Shown piece by piece: positions 34,880 through 45,994 of a stretch of 64,000 bases of DNA. The notes beneath the pieces were generated by a model. That model saw only the letters and a list, made by a program, of their open reading frames with translations, was not told the origin of the DNA and did no database searches. Origin of the DNA: Gnetum montanum (Eukaryota; Streptophyta; Gnetopsida; Gnetales; Gnetaceae); assembly GCA_015680685.1 (NCBI GenBank), contig MNCI01002242.1:529542-593541 (forward strand). Direction: 5' to 3'. The translations under genes and the position numbers were made by a program. The first letter of the stretch is position 1. Every line of letters begins with the position of its first letter.

Positions 34880-36110
34880 AGGAATAGAACCATCGACAGA
34901 AACAACAGTTTCTCCATAAGGCCAAGCGTTTCATGGAAATCAATGGCCACCTCTACAAGGTGTGTGTAGATGGCTTGGTTCGATGGTGTGTCCCTGATGA
35001 TGATACACTGCGCGTCCTCCAAGATGCTCACGAGGACCCTTGTGGAGGCCACTATGCTGGACGCTGAACAACTAGTAAAATCCTACTTGCAGGGTATTAC
35101 TGGCCTACACTTTTCAAGGATGCACAATGGTTCGCCCACTCCTGCGAATGATGCCAAAGAGATGGTGGGATGTCGGCACGGTTGGAGGGACCTCAACAGT
35201 GGATCCAACCACTGGAGCCCTTCAACATCTAGGGTATCGACTTCATGGGGCCCATTACCCCCTTGTCACATGGAAAGGCATACATCATCGTCACTGTGGA
35301 CTACTATACAAAGTGGGTAGAAGCAGCAGCCATCATCAACTGTTCTTCCAACGCCACCACACGATTTGTCCAGCAAAAAATTGTTACCAGGTTTGGAGTG
35401 CCACGTGCACTCATTTCTGACAATGGGACTCACTTCACGGGTGTCACTTTTTGAAAACTCATGCAATGCTTAGGGGTAACACATAAATTTACAACACCCT
35501 ATTACCCCCAAGCCAACAAGTAGGCCGAAGTCACCAATAGGGATATCACCAAGATCCTTACCCAAACCATTAGCAAATACAAGAGGGATTGGAGTACCAA
35601 GCTCAACGATGCCCTATGGGCCTATCGCTCCACTTGGAAACTTCCTGTAGGGTACTCTCCCTATGAGTTAGTGTACCATAAGTTGCCAAAACTTCCAATC
35701 CAAGCAGAACTCTGGACACTATCCACAACTAGTGACCTCGGTCTTGACCTATTGCTAGCACAACGTGAACGATTAATCAATTTAAGTGTGCTAGATGAGA
35801 ACCGACTAGTGGCCCTATTTTCAAATGAAACCCACAAGGCCTATAACAAGAAACGACATGATCTTAGGATTCAGAAGGTCACATTTCGATGTGGAGACAA
35901 GGTATTGTATTGGAACCCCTCACATGTATCCCAACCGACAAAGTTTCAGACACTATGGGAGGGATCTTATATTGTCTCCGAAACCTTCTCATCCAGGGCC
36001 TTGCTCGTCCACAAACTTGGGGATCCCACTAGAACACAGTTAGTCAACTGCCAACAACTAAAACCTTTCCATGAGCTCTACACAACTAGTGCCACCGCCT
36101 CGTCATCAAC
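34880..36110 (+). pseudogene. Element A integrase
   Basis: The zinc-binding part is AHEDPCGGHYAGR with SCE-CQRDGG (35020-35165), with shifts. The core holds D in VTVDYYTKWVEA (near 35290-35330), D in ALISDNGTHFTG (about 35410-35445) and E in ANK-AEVTNRDI (stop between; about 35512-35550), the D-D-E triad. The C-terminal part stays open from 35671 (ERLINLSVLDENRLVALFSN, KVLYWNPSHVSQPTKFQTLW, VNCQQLKPFHELY). The frame continues past the domain into low-complexity sequence. No chromodomain was seen. The enzyme would join element DNA to the host; at least two stops break it. Confidence 0.88.
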
Positions 36111-36189
36111 CGGTCAGCCATGCTCCATTTTTTGTCTCCTCATTTCCACCCAGTTGTGGGGGAGACCATCATCCCTACTGATCCATTCC

Positions 36190-36440
36190 CTACTCCCCTC
36201 ACTGTTTTATCATTTTTTTTTTTACAATTTTTTTTTTGTTTTACACCTTTTTGTTTTACACTTCTTTGCTTTACACTTTTTTTTTTACACTTCTTTGTTT
36301 TACACTTTTTTGTTTTATACTTATTGTTTTACACTTTTTTGTCTTGCACCATCGTTCATACATTTGCACATTCTTTGCACATCTTTTCATTTTCTTTAAT
36401 TATTTTTTATTTTTTGTACTTGTCTATTTTTTTCATGTAA
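36190..36440. repeat. T-rich minisatellite (TTTTACACTTY units)
   Basis: Ten or more degenerate copies of ttttacacttctttgt-like units of about 14-16 bp in the spacer behind integrase. The overlapping open frames full of F, L and Y are artefacts of this repeat. Confidence 0.8.
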
Positions 36441-36849
36441 TGGCAAATGTTGTTGTATTGTCTTCAGACATTCGGCACGGTCGATTTTTGTTACGATGGG
36501 TACTGTAATAGTGTTCCTCATTATCTGGCTCCTGCCATTGCATGGTTGTCCTTGGATTTTATGTTGGTTTTACTTCATAAACTCGATAGTGAGTCCATGT
36601 CATTCACCCATTCACCGTTCCATGGTTTTCCTTTTGTTGTGCACATGCAACCCTTCACTTAAAAACATTTTAACTAATGTGTGACTTGTGTAGTTCCCAA
36701 CCTGAGGGATGACCCACTGGTTTGAATCGGGTGTGACTTCAAGGGGAATGCTTTATTCATTATTCTGTTCTATTCCCCGGGTTGCCAATGTGTCCTCACA
36801 GATTTCCTCCCACTCCAAGTCTCTCTCCACGGAAACTTCTAGGCAGTTC

Positions 36850-37060
36850 GACCTTGCATGATGTGGTCCTCGAAAAAAATTCAAAAATTCAAAAAAAATA
36901 AAGCAAAAACAAAATAAACAAATAAAATGAGGATTCAATGCATACCCCTTGGTCGAATGCATGTAAACACGCATGGGTCTTCGCATGGTGTGGTTCCCTC
37001 GCACAAAAGAAAAGAAAAATGAATCATGGGGGAATTCAAAGCACACCCCTTAGACCACCT
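36850..37060. repeat. Two-copy tandem repeat of about 127 bp
   Basis: gtggtcctcg (near 36862) and gtggttccctcgc (near 36989) each precede an A-rich stretch and then a segment of the form ttcaa-gca-acccctt. The repeat lies in the element A spacer between integrase and third ORF. Confidence 0.6.
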
Positions 37061-37825
37061 CTCACAAGCCATACGCTTTAGTTATGGGACTTCCTTGGTC
37101 CCCTCTAACTTCATCCTATTTTACTTCCTTCTTCTCACGTTTCCTGGAGTGGTGGTTATCTGTGGGGTCATTCTTGCTTCCTTGGGGGATGGCTGCGACT
37201 TCGTTTATTGCTATGATGTCACTGACTTCGGATGGTTTTGGGTCTAACCTCAGGAAAGGTTCTACCGGGTCACTTAATCACAATCGCACACGGGGTTTCA
37301 TGTGGCCCACACTCGGAATTTCCATTCTCTCCTTTCCCTTTGTTCCCACTTCTCTCCGTACTCACCTCACTGCCCTTTTTATGTTTTGTATGTTCTTCGT
37401 GTTTTCTATAGGTCTCTCATGTCTTGGCGGGTTCTCTTGGTTTGGAGTCTTCACAAGTCAACACCAATTCTTGACACTCGGGCCCACGGACCCTGGTGTT
37501 GAGGGTATGCAAGGGCTACAAAGGCTGTTGCTTGCTATGGGGAGGACCCACCTGCATACTCCTGGTTCTGCCTATTAAGCCTCCCATCCTTTGGATTTCT
37601 TGGTTGACTGGTTTCAGTGTCCCATCATTCGCTTCCATCCTCGCAGAGTTCTTTTTCAATCTCATTCTTCAATTTTGTCTCTTTTTTGTGCTTCATGCCC
37701 TTCCTCATGTCATCAGCCATGACCGGGCTTTTCACGCGCTTCAACTGCCTCAATTTGGGTTTTCAAATTCATCATTTTGGATGTTTTATGGGTTTCTCAA
37801 CGCTAGTCCATGGGTGAACAGTGTT
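37061..37825 (+). other. Element A spacer before the internal promoter-like block
   Basis: Pyrimidine-rich, noncoding in appearance. Frames here are long only because stop codons are rare in C/T-rich DNA. No domain was recognised in the frames at 37084-37578 or 37496-38074. Confidence 0.5.
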
Positions 37826-37918
37826 GCGTATACGGGGGGCCCCATATATGCAGTGCCTGCGTATACACAGCCATGTATACGCGGCCTCGTCGATGCAGTG
37901 CCCAACCCCTATATATAC
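37826..37918 (+). promoter_or_regulatory. U3-like promoter block upstream of the element A third ORF
   Basis: The segment gcgtatacggggggcccc, then gcgtatacacagccatgtat, then acgcggcctcgtcgatgc and a TATA box cccctatatatacccc (37905-37920) repeats the special motifs of the element's own LTR U3 (gcgtatacgggg, gtatacgcggcc, cgtcgatg, cccaacctataaataag) in the same order. Spacing to the TATA box is also similar. The motifs are GC-rich and do not occur elsewhere in the internal region. It lies ~270 bp before the third ORF. I infer a second promoter derived from, or coevolving with, the LTR. Confidence 0.6.
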
Positions 37919-38182
37919 CCCTGCTGCACTTTCATTTTTTCATCATTTGGAGTTCAAATTGAGGGGATTTTTTGTCATTTTTTCTGCCTAACCCTTCCCA
38001 ACACACCTACATTCCATCACGTGTCTGCATCAACTTGCCCTTGCCCTTTTACGCACCCAGAGGTATGCTCTTAGTCATGGGGGGTGGTGCCTTTGTGTAA
38101 TTAATTAATTAATTAACTAGTTTGTTAATTATGAAAACTTTGGCCTTAACCCCTAACTTAACGCTCCGGGAAACTTAACGGT

Positions 38183-40941
38183 GTGCCTGTNGAGTATGCA
38201 AAGTGCTCTCATGCAACTAGGCCCTTCCGTGAAAGACCTGACATGGAATCTGTTCATCAAATTCCTAAAGAGGAGATTCCTGGCGAGCAATCGCTCAAGG
38301 ATGAGACTCCTAGGATAGCACCGTGGCTTGAGGTCACCCTGACCCAAGCTTGCCTTGATGCTATCACGCTGCGCGAGATGCAGCGAATGGTCCTCCAAGA
38401 GCTAAATTTTGGACCATTCCTCGAGAACACGCCAAAATATGTGAGGCTCCAACTGCATAACTCTCTAATGTGGCCAATCATCACAACCAGTGGTGAGTGG
38501 TACTTAGGAGAAACTTATCTCTTCTGGTCGAATCGACAACCAGGGTCTAGAGTAAGAATCAAAGACATTTATGTCTCTTACTCTTTGGAAGAAATAGCAC
38601 AAGCTCTAGGGTTGCCTGAAACTGGGGTAGATGTGGTAGAAATTCCAAAGCAGGCTGATCCAGAGGTAAAGGTGTAATGGACCAAATAGTGCTACGGGGT
38701 CGAGCGCAAGGAATTCAGCTCCTTGACCACGGCAGAGAGAGTATACTCAAAGATCGCATCTTACCATTTGAATCCAATGGTAAGACCTAGCAAAATCATA
38801 GCCTTCTCTGCTCGTGTGTGTGCCATCTTGAGTGGAAATTTTCCCATGAGTCTTCCAAAACTACTACTTTTAGAGATTGAAAAGAGGTTCGCTGAGAGGG
38901 AACATGGAAGACGAGCTCTCCCCTTTCCCTGCCTAATCTGAAAGTTATGCAAACGGGCAAGGATAGCATGATACTCTAATGATATCATCCAGCGTGCCCC
39001 AATTGCCTCGTGGCGAGAAATGATGAAAGATAAAATGTCTACTGCCACACAAACAGAGGAAGAGCAGCAACCACCTTCACCACCTATACAAACAACGCAG
39101 TCGGGGTCACAAAACATGGGAGAATACATCCATGAGATCCGAGAAATGCTCTTGAGCTAGCAAGAGCAATCTGGTAGGACTGGTGGAGGAGAAGACTTTT
39201 CGGTCTATCGCCCTACCATGAGCCACCTAGAGCAAGTGGCTCAATCAGTCAACTTGCTTGAAAGGGTAGGGCCAATATTCTCCATTGCCCAGGCACAAAT
39301 TCTAACTAGAATAGATCCAAGCATCCGAGATGTATCAACCGCAACTCAACAGTTATTCCTCGAAATCTCAAGGAATGTTGCTACCTTCTCGATATGCTTG
39401 GAGGATGGTGAAGAGGCGATAGTCCTAGTGATGCAGCACCAAGGATAGGAAGTTGCAGCTGAAGTGGTTGCTGATACAATTGCTACAGCTCTCAATGCAC
39501 CAGTAGCACATGTACCAAACATTCATGGACTATAAGATGTACAGGTGTCTACCGTAGCAAGATTTGTGCAGCCCAACATGAAGAATTATTGGACCGACTG
39601 GTAGAAACCGGGCAACCACTTTTGGATGTCTTCAACCTTCCAGACAACATCACTGCAACCCAGTCAGAGTTGCTCTCAGCAAGGGGCAAGAGCCTTATTT
39701 TGAAAGGGCAACTAGAAGCTGCTCAAGCCGCTTGTTAGCACTTAGCAACTGAGGTAGCCCAATTAAGAGCCCAGCTTACCGATCCTGCCATCCTCAACCA
39801 TGAAATCACCAGAGATGAAGCTTTTCAGTAGCTTCAGCTTAAACTTCAGGTTGTTGAGGATGTGTGAGAGACGGCAATCCTCGACAAGTCTATAGTAGAC
39901 GTCCAAGTGTATCACTTAGAAAAGGACTTGGTGGAGGTTCTCCAGGAGAATGTGCAGTTGACCATGAAAGTTCATCGCCTACGCAACATTGGTGCAGAGA
40001 ACGAACACATGAAATATTCCATCCACCAACAGCAGGAGGAGCTAGCCAAGGTGAACGCAGACATAAGAAGGTTGGCAGCTAAAAATAGAAATCTGTCAAT
40101 GGAGAAGGTTCAGGCATTGTGACAAAAGTCTATAATCAAAATTTCTTCTTGGAAAAACAAGGCCCTAAAGTTCAAAAAAGTCAAAAATCATTACAGGGAC
40201 CAAGTGGGATTGCAGAAGGAGGTAAACAAGAAGCACATTCAAGTTGCCAAAGCCAAGATGAACCAAGTACTCCAGCAGCTCCAAGAGGGAGGTGATATAT
40301 GGCCATCTATCTTCAATGGATTGAACACCTACAATAAAGCAGAAATCCGCCTAAAGGAGCTGCAGATCAAGGAAATGACATAATACATGGAGTTGGCCAA
40401 CCTTCAATATGCAAACCTAGCTATGCTCACAGCTGAGAGACCGTGGTCAAAGCTAGAAAAGCAAGTGGGCTCCTTGTATTCCTTATATGAGGGAAAGTTC
40501 CAGGTGCACAAGGTAACAAAACAAAAGCTGGCAATAGCAAACGCAGAACTCGAGGTCCTCCACCCAAGCTTTGAAGGACAACGTACAGTCGCGGAGGACC
40601 TAGCCCGAAGAATGAATGACTACTAGCAACTACAGGCATCAATCTGAGCATTTGACATTGAATGCAAGCAGTTCACAGCCTGGTTTGTCAACTTAAAAGA
40701 ACTCATTTCGGCGTTGCCTTGTCCTTGGGAAGTTCCAGTACCAACACACATTGGAGAAGCTGCATGGACCGTGAACAACCCCAGAAGTAAAGAAGAAAAA
40801 ATGAGAGCTCTCTTGGAGGCTTTCCAACTACCTCCAATAGTACCAGCTACCACGGGGCTACCAACACCTGTGCCACCACCAACACATGGGCCAGAGGCTA
40901 GAGAAGGTCCATTAGAACCACCGCCCCCAAGGATGGTGTGA
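38183..40941 (+). pseudogene. Third ORF of element A: coiled-coil protein of unknown function
   Basis: Nearly open over 2.76 kb in two frames, with a handful of stops and a shift between 39448 and 39907. The start is uncertain because of an N at 38191. Residues ~40-150 form a globular part (FLENTPKYVRLQLHNSLMWP, GEWYLGETYLFW, YVSYSLEEIAQALGLPETG). The middle part (38723-39448) includes SLPKLLLLEIEKRFAEREHG. Then comes a long coiled coil (39700-40640: VAQLRAQL, LEKDLVEVLQENVQLTMKVH, LAKVNADIRRLAAKN). The tail is proline-rich (PTPVPPPTHG). It occupies the envelope position of Athila elements but shows no signal peptide, transmembrane helix or cysteine pattern. Element D has the homologue at 15993-18731. 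Confidence 0.68.
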
Positions 40942-41192
40942 TCTTCTCCAACAATTTTGTGCATCATCCTACACAGCAGAGGTTCCAGGACCAGCGAGGC
41001 ATTCAATTTTGTCTCTGAACACCACCATTTCTGTAATTTTTCCCCCTCTATAACTCAGGCACTTGGTTAAATTTATGTTGTGTCATGTGTGTGTCATGTA
41101 TGTGTTTAAGTTATGTGTGTTGTAAATAAGAATCCATACCTTCCAAATTGTAAAGTAACTTGAGGACAAGTTTTTGCTCAGTCGTGGTGGTA
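40942..41192 (+). other. 3' untranslated region and polypurine region of element A
   Basis: Pyrimidine-rich, then cttgaggacaagtttttgct and, touching the LTR, gtggtggta (41184-41192). The purine-rich end is the probable plus-strand primer site. Confidence 0.6.
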
Positions 41193-42091
41193 TGATGAAG
41201 TGTCATTTAGTTAATGCGTCGACTGGGCTACGTATACGCAGCCACGTCGACACGGGCCCGTCGACGTAGCCACCCTGTGTCAACGTGGCCTCGTTTACGC
41301 AGCCACCTTTCCCAGCCTATAAATAAGAGGGCCTTCTACCTCATTTAGGCATATTTTGAGTAGTTTTAGTGAAGCTCTTACAGTTTGTTCTCGCAGGAGA
41401 TAGAATATTTTCCAAGTGCCTGCAGTAGGTGTAAGAAAAGTAATCGGCTCCTTATTCAAGTGCTGATGTATTTGAGCCCTTTGGTGTGACGACAATAAAG
41501 ACGAACTATTCAAGAAATTCTTGCAGCATTTGGACTTAGTTATTTTATGCAATTAATAGTTTAATATGTTTATGCTTTATTAGTTACTTGTTAATTACTT
41601 ATGTTTTCGTTATTATAATTTTAATCATTATTGTTCATTCGTAGTTCGTTAGAGCCATAAGTACGACCATCTCGAACGTAACCCAAACACTTGGTAAGCC
41701 CAGTGACACTTAACGTCTGGTAACCCAGAAGTCTTAGGAGATGCTCAAAATGTGCTTGGAAGATGGGACTGGATACTTATGCTAGGAGTAGTTAAGATTT
41801 AGATTAAGATAATTTTAGATTAATTAATATTCTATCCTTATTTTCCAAGATAATTAGTCGCTAAAAAGATAATTAAAAAGATATAAAAATTGTTAGCCTT
41901 AGTCTCACTTAACCATCGTAAACAGAACTTCACAAGTGAGATAAGGATGACAACGACCGTTCTAACCCAAGGTTTCACTGGTTAGAAATCTGGTGTATGT
42001 TAAGTGCTTACAGTCTGTGGATTTCAACCAAGTCGTGCGTGAACGCTCGTGATTCGTATGGTTGGGCGTAGGGATACCTAGCCGCTCATCA
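41193..42091 (+). repeat. 3' LTR of element A
   Basis: 899 bp. Same start TGATGAAGTG and end GCCGCTCATCA as the 5' LTR and very similar throughout, apart from the missing GC-rich units and scattered, mostly C/T and G/A, differences. Confidence 0.93.
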
Positions 42092-42096
42092 AGTAG
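42092..42096. other. Target-site duplication of element A (right copy)
   Basis: AGTAG, pairs with GGTAG at 28916-28920. Confidence 0.7.
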
Positions 42097-43185
42097 AATG
42101 AGGGAAATTATGGGAAAGAACAAAGAAGACATATTGAAGATTACTTGTAAAGCATGGCTTTCTAATTGCATCAATTCAGATCATGCTTGGCATTTAATTT
42201 TGGGATTTTCTTATTTCTCTTATAGCTCTATTTTTGTGCAATTTAAAATTCCATTTGTTTGCCATATAAGAGCTTATGTTGTTTTTGAAAAGCATCTTGA
42301 GTAATCTAGTAGTAATGTCTTTATAGAATTGCCTATTCGAATCTAGAGGGTCTAGAAAATATTTGATACTTTGAGATGACTTGAAATAGCTTCATTTTTA
42401 TTAAATTTTATTACCTTGATATTTCAATTTTAAACTTGTTAAATCTTTTCTGATAGCTCTATTATTTGCAATTCTTGACAACTATTAACTAGCCAAATAA
42501 AATCTTGTACTTTGACATTTACAAAGCATTTTGGTAGTTTAATAAGGGTGTCTTTTACAAAATTGCTTATTGGGCTCAGAGAATTTGGATAATTTGTGTT
42601 ATTTTAGATTGAATTGAAATAGCTTTATGTCAAAGTGTTTCATCATGTTCAATTTATCTTGCCTAAATGTTTGAGATTTCACACAAATCTACTTTTTTTT
42701 CACACAAATATGCTTTTTTTGTTCTTCTCTTTTAAATTCCATTGAATCTCACTCTATTTCTAGTTTTCTTGTAGAACTTTCTCTCTAGGGGAATTAGGGG
42801 TAGATTTTGGTAGAATTTTGCTCAAGCATTTTTGTGAAATTTTATTTATTTCAAGTAATGTACTATAGGGACTATGTAGACTAACTTGAAAAAATAGGAA
42901 TTTTTAATGACTCATAATATTTGACAAAGTTAGCTAAAATTTTTTTTATAATAGCTAGTTATAGTTTCATACACAAACCCAACCATTTTAACATTCATAA
43001 CAACAAACACATATCTACAATTAGTTCACTCCATTGCTATTGAGTTTATTTGGAGGTATCTAGACCTTGGTATTACCAAAGAGCAGCAAGCACCTAAACC
43101 CAAGTTTGAAGGAATACCTTCATTTCCCATTATCCCAATTGTGAGACCAAAGGAAAATGTTGGTGGTCCCAAAAAATCACTAACA
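42097..43185 (+). repeat. Right part of element F1, shared with F2
   Basis: From attgaagattacttgtaa (near 42135) to ttggtggtcccaaa (43160-43173) it matches 50178-51253 in order and orientation. Long similar stretches include ttaattttgggattttctta, ctctatttttgtgcaat and attgaatctcactctatttc. No coding content was recognised. Confidence 0.8.
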
Positions 43186-43189
43186 ACTA

Positions 43190-44955
43190 CTCTTCCTTTT
43201 TGTCTAAAATCTCTCTTCTTCTTTTTTCCCTTGTCTTTGACAAGAGCCTACTCAATTCTCACCTTCAAAATTTTTAGAGTTTTTGTAAACTTCTCATCTA
43301 CCGAATCTCACATCTTTTCTACCTTTGTTGCAATATTGATCACCAATTTCTGAATAGGTAGCATTTTCTTTTGTACTACTTTATCCAAGGTTTCCTCCTC
43401 TTGTGGATCACATATTTATACATCCCTTTTGCAAATGGATGGATCTCTATTGTACTCCTCTGTTGATTCTTTTGTCTTTAATTCGTCCTCTTCCTTTGCC
43501 ACTTAGTTTATGAGTCGTTGGATTCAATGGACAAACATCTCTGATAATCAACCTTGGGCATAAACCCCAAGGGTCTCTCTAGTATTATTTTTGAGTCCAC
43601 TGATGATGTGCCTTAGTTGCTCCCTTGGAGAAAATTCATGACCTAGGCACTTATGTAGGAGTGAATAGTATTTTTCCATTTTCACATCAAGGGATTCATG
43701 AGTCCCTTGCTTCCATCCTTGGATTTGTTTCCTAAGGTTTAACACTCATGAGTAGGTCTGATATTTATCATTGAACAACTCAAGCATAGTAGTCCATCTT
43801 CTAATTGATTCTGGTTCCAATGATTTGTACCAATGTTTAGGCTCTTTAAAGAGTATCCTAAGGAACGACTTGAGTTTTTGCTAATCACTTTCAATGTTTT
43901 ATAAGACATAGGCATCATGGAAATCTTGAAGGTGGTGTTATGGATCTACATTGTATCCACCATCAAATATGGACATGTTATTCATGTCGAGTTGCTTAAT
44001 ACAATTGTCCCTTATGTGCCTAGTCAAGATATAAACAGCTTCCTGTATGTTGATCATACTTTGACTTGCCAGTAGGGGCTCTTCGCATTACTAGGGTTCA
44101 TTAGCTCTATTGTAGTAGTGCCTCCTTCAATGCTCATATCTCTCTCCACTCTCATGTTTATCTCTATTTCTTCTCGATTCATGCTCTTCATCTTCTTCAT
44201 CATAGTACAATGGGTGATACTCATTTCAATCATGAGTTTGATTCCTTTCCTTGTCATGGTCTCTATGCTTGTATCTCCTTCTGTTAGAGTCCACCAATGA
44301 TCATGAGAATGAAGATGATGCTGTGGGAGAATGGTGTTGGCTAGTCCTCCTTCTGCAACTCTGATATTCTTCTCTTTGTTATCTAGCAAAAGCTCTTGGC
44401 CTTGAGTCCTACCCTTCTAGGTTTCTCTGCTAAAGTAGAATGTAGTTGTACCCTAGCAAGTTCTTCTAATCAAATAATAGGCGTTTGAGAGTTAACTTCA
44501 TAATCCTAGTGAAGTTTTTCTGCTATGAATGCATCACCATCTAATTCTTCTAGGATAACATGGGAGTTGATCTACTTCCCTTTATTATTTTCATGTTTAA
44601 TCTCCATTGCAACATCTCTCTTCACTTGTGCCTCTGTGGGTTCACAAGGCCTCATTATGTGTTTGGTCACATGGTACCCTTCTTGTGCATAACTCAAATT
44701 CATTCCCCTTAGAGCTGTGTGAAGCATTGTGATTGTTGAATGTTGTGGAGATAGAATAATGTTGCCCTGTAAGTCTCTCCTCCTCATTTGCCCATCTTGG
44801 TGGAAGATAAAGATTAAATTAGAATAGTAAGGATCATCATGAGCATATGATATCCTTGCTTACATTGGCATGCTTCAATCTTCTTCGTCATTTATGTTGT
44901 CATTTCCCTTATTTGTCTATCTAGTAGGTGATATTGTATCTTTTGTTGAAGCCAT
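43190..44955 (-). pseudogene. Element D gag, N-terminal and central part
   Basis: ATG at 44955 on the minus strand (MASTKDTISPTR), with many stops after it. The best preserved stretch is 43745-43548: LNLRKQIQGWKQGTHESLDV, then KMEKYYSLLHKCLGH and REQLRHIISGLKNNTRETLG, matching element A gag at 31160-31340. It continues with KVEKMWDSVDEKF (about 43330) and a lysine-rich stretch, then stops at 43190 where F1 begins. The continuation is 26015-25250. Confidence 0.78.
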
Positions 44956-45084
44956 GTCTTAGTTATGATGCTTAGTTGGTTAAGTGTTTGTGTTGTTAGA
45001 AGTATTAAAAATTAGGAAAATTAACTATCAATTCTTGCTACAACGAACTTTGTAAAATCAATCACTCAGCACACATTAACTATC

Positions 45085-45101
45085 CCAAGTAACAACACCA
45101 A
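45085..45101 (-). other. Primer-binding site of element D
   Basis: Minus strand TTGGTGTTGTTACTTGG directly after the 5' LTR, a mutated form of the Athila-type site seen in element A (TTGGCATTGTTGCCGGG). Confidence 0.68.
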
Positions 45102-45989
45102 TGTTGAGTGGTGGAGCAATACAACACCCAATCATACAAGTTATCAATGTTCATGCGCAACCCAATCATAATCCGTGGATGGTCAATGTTGATATGCTAG
45201 TAATTGAGTTAATCTTGCAATCGTTGTCTTCCCACATCAAGCTAATAGAGTCTAAGTGCATGGTTTAGCTTGTAGTAAGGCATATGATAGTTGATGTTGG
45301 TCGACCACTAATACTCCTAAGTGTAGACATGATGAAGATGAAAGTAATTGCTAATTCTAAGTAATAACAAGTAGGTAAATCTATTCCAACCTATAGTAAT
45401 GGATAACCATTCCTAATTTACCAGTTACATCTTGGGCTTATGTAATCACCACTAGGATTACCAAACGATAATATTACTGGGATTATCAAATGATCACACT
45501 TAACACTCAAAATTAATTGTATCCATTCTGCTTACTATCAACAAGTATAGATGACGTGCTTTGAAAAAGTAAAGTATAATGCTAGTAAAGTAGTAAATGT
45601 TAAGCTAGATAAGCAATAAACATTATGCTAAGTAAAAACAATAAACTAAGAGAATGCTACAATGATGAGAAATAGTTTCAATCTTTATTTTCGACCACAA
45701 CTTCTACCCAAGTACAAACTACTTGAATAAAGACTCCATTCAACTATAACACATCACACTATGAGCATTCACTCTTCAAATCACTAAGTGTAAATTCAAG
45801 AAATAAAACTGCAAGAGTTTAGTTACTATGAAATTGAAAAAGTTGTTGGATTGTGCACTCAAGTGTCATATTTATAGGGGTGCACATATCCTGAGACATC
45901 ATATCAATGACAATGTAGCATGAAAAGCAACATCATTGATACGACATCATTGCTATGATGTTGTAATACAACAAAATTTGGATTTGTCA
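45102..45989 (-). repeat. 5' LTR of element D
   Basis: Starts TGACAAATCC at 45989 on the minus strand and ends CCACTCAACA at 45102. A TATA box CCCCTATAAATATG is near 45882-45868, preceded by alternating atgatgt/acatcat motifs. It pairs with 14876-15799. Confidence 0.88.
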
Positions 45990-45994
45990 CCCTC
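45990..45994. other. Target-site duplication of element D (right copy)
   Basis: CCCTC, identical to 14871-14875. Confidence 0.88.

Larger units (their letters stand above)
28921..42091 (+). mobile_element. Element A: full-length Athila-like Ty3/gypsy retrotransposon
   Basis: A 13.2-kb element with both LTRs (28921-29861 and 41193-42091), PBS, gag, protease, RT with FMDD, RNase H, integrase, a third ORF and a polypurine region, all in the expected order. Assignment to the Athila/Tat branch rests on the PBS (ttgccgggga core), the FMDD motif, the order RT-RNase H-integrase with no chromodomain, and the extra coding region behind integrase. The LTRs are clearly more alike than those of D or C, and the reading frames are longer, so A is the youngest complete element here. 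Still, each gene carries a few stops or shifts, so it is not autonomous. Confidence 0.92.
26065..43185 (+). mobile_element. Element F1: insertion in element D gag carrying host gene fragments
   Basis: The left end (gttggcacatttctaccatt, from 26066) and the right ~1.05 kb (42110-43185) match the ends of F2 at 49774-51264, in the same orientation. F1 is therefore one insertion, later split by element A. F2 starts TGTTGGCA, ends near TTGCCAAC and has a 5-bp duplication, the look of an LTR. F1 has CGTTGG and ...CTAACA at the same places. The interior of F1 (26110-28915) has no counterpart in F2 and contains pieces of CK1 and MED16. Candidate duplications (cctac near 26015, actac at 43186) match only four of five bases, so the exact ends are uncertain. 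Confidence 0.6.
14876..45989 (-). mobile_element. Element D: Athila-like Ty3/gypsy retrotransposon, twice interrupted
   Basis: The limits are set by paired LTRs (45102-45989 and 14876-15799) and a perfect 5-bp duplication CCCTC. In transcription order on the minus strand come 5' LTR, PBS (45101-45085), gag (44955-43190), a break for element F1, the rest of gag, protease, RT, RNase H and integrase (26015-21042), a spacer, a TATA block, a third ORF (18731-15993), a polypurine region and the 3' LTR. Without the insertions it would be about 13.5 kb, the same layout as element A. Identity to A is low but recognisable through gag, pol and the third ORF. The LTRs differ by many transitions, so the insertion is old. 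Confidence 0.88.

Noticed and set aside
36120-36508. Frames rich in F, L and Y resembling membrane proteins
   Set aside because: They run over the T-rich TTTTACACTTY minisatellite of element A. The apparent hydrophobicity is a by-product of the repeat.
37084-38074. Two long plus-strand frames (164 and 192 codons) between integrase and third ORF of element A
   Set aside because: The DNA is pyrimidine-rich, so stop codons are rare. No conserved domain was seen and element D shows no counterpart. The second frame also runs through the U3-like promoter block.
28916-42096. Endogenous viral (pararetrovirus) insertion as explanation of element A
   Set aside because: Paired LTRs, a PBS, integrase and a target duplication define an LTR retrotransposon. 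No movement-protein or coat-protein type region was seen.
12729-45989. Treating the gag/pol pieces at 20.9-26.0 kb and 43.2-45.0 kb as two separate elements
   Set aside because: Gag stops at 43190 at the same homologous position where it resumes at 26015, and one LTR pair with a perfect duplication encloses both, so they are one element (D) split by F1.
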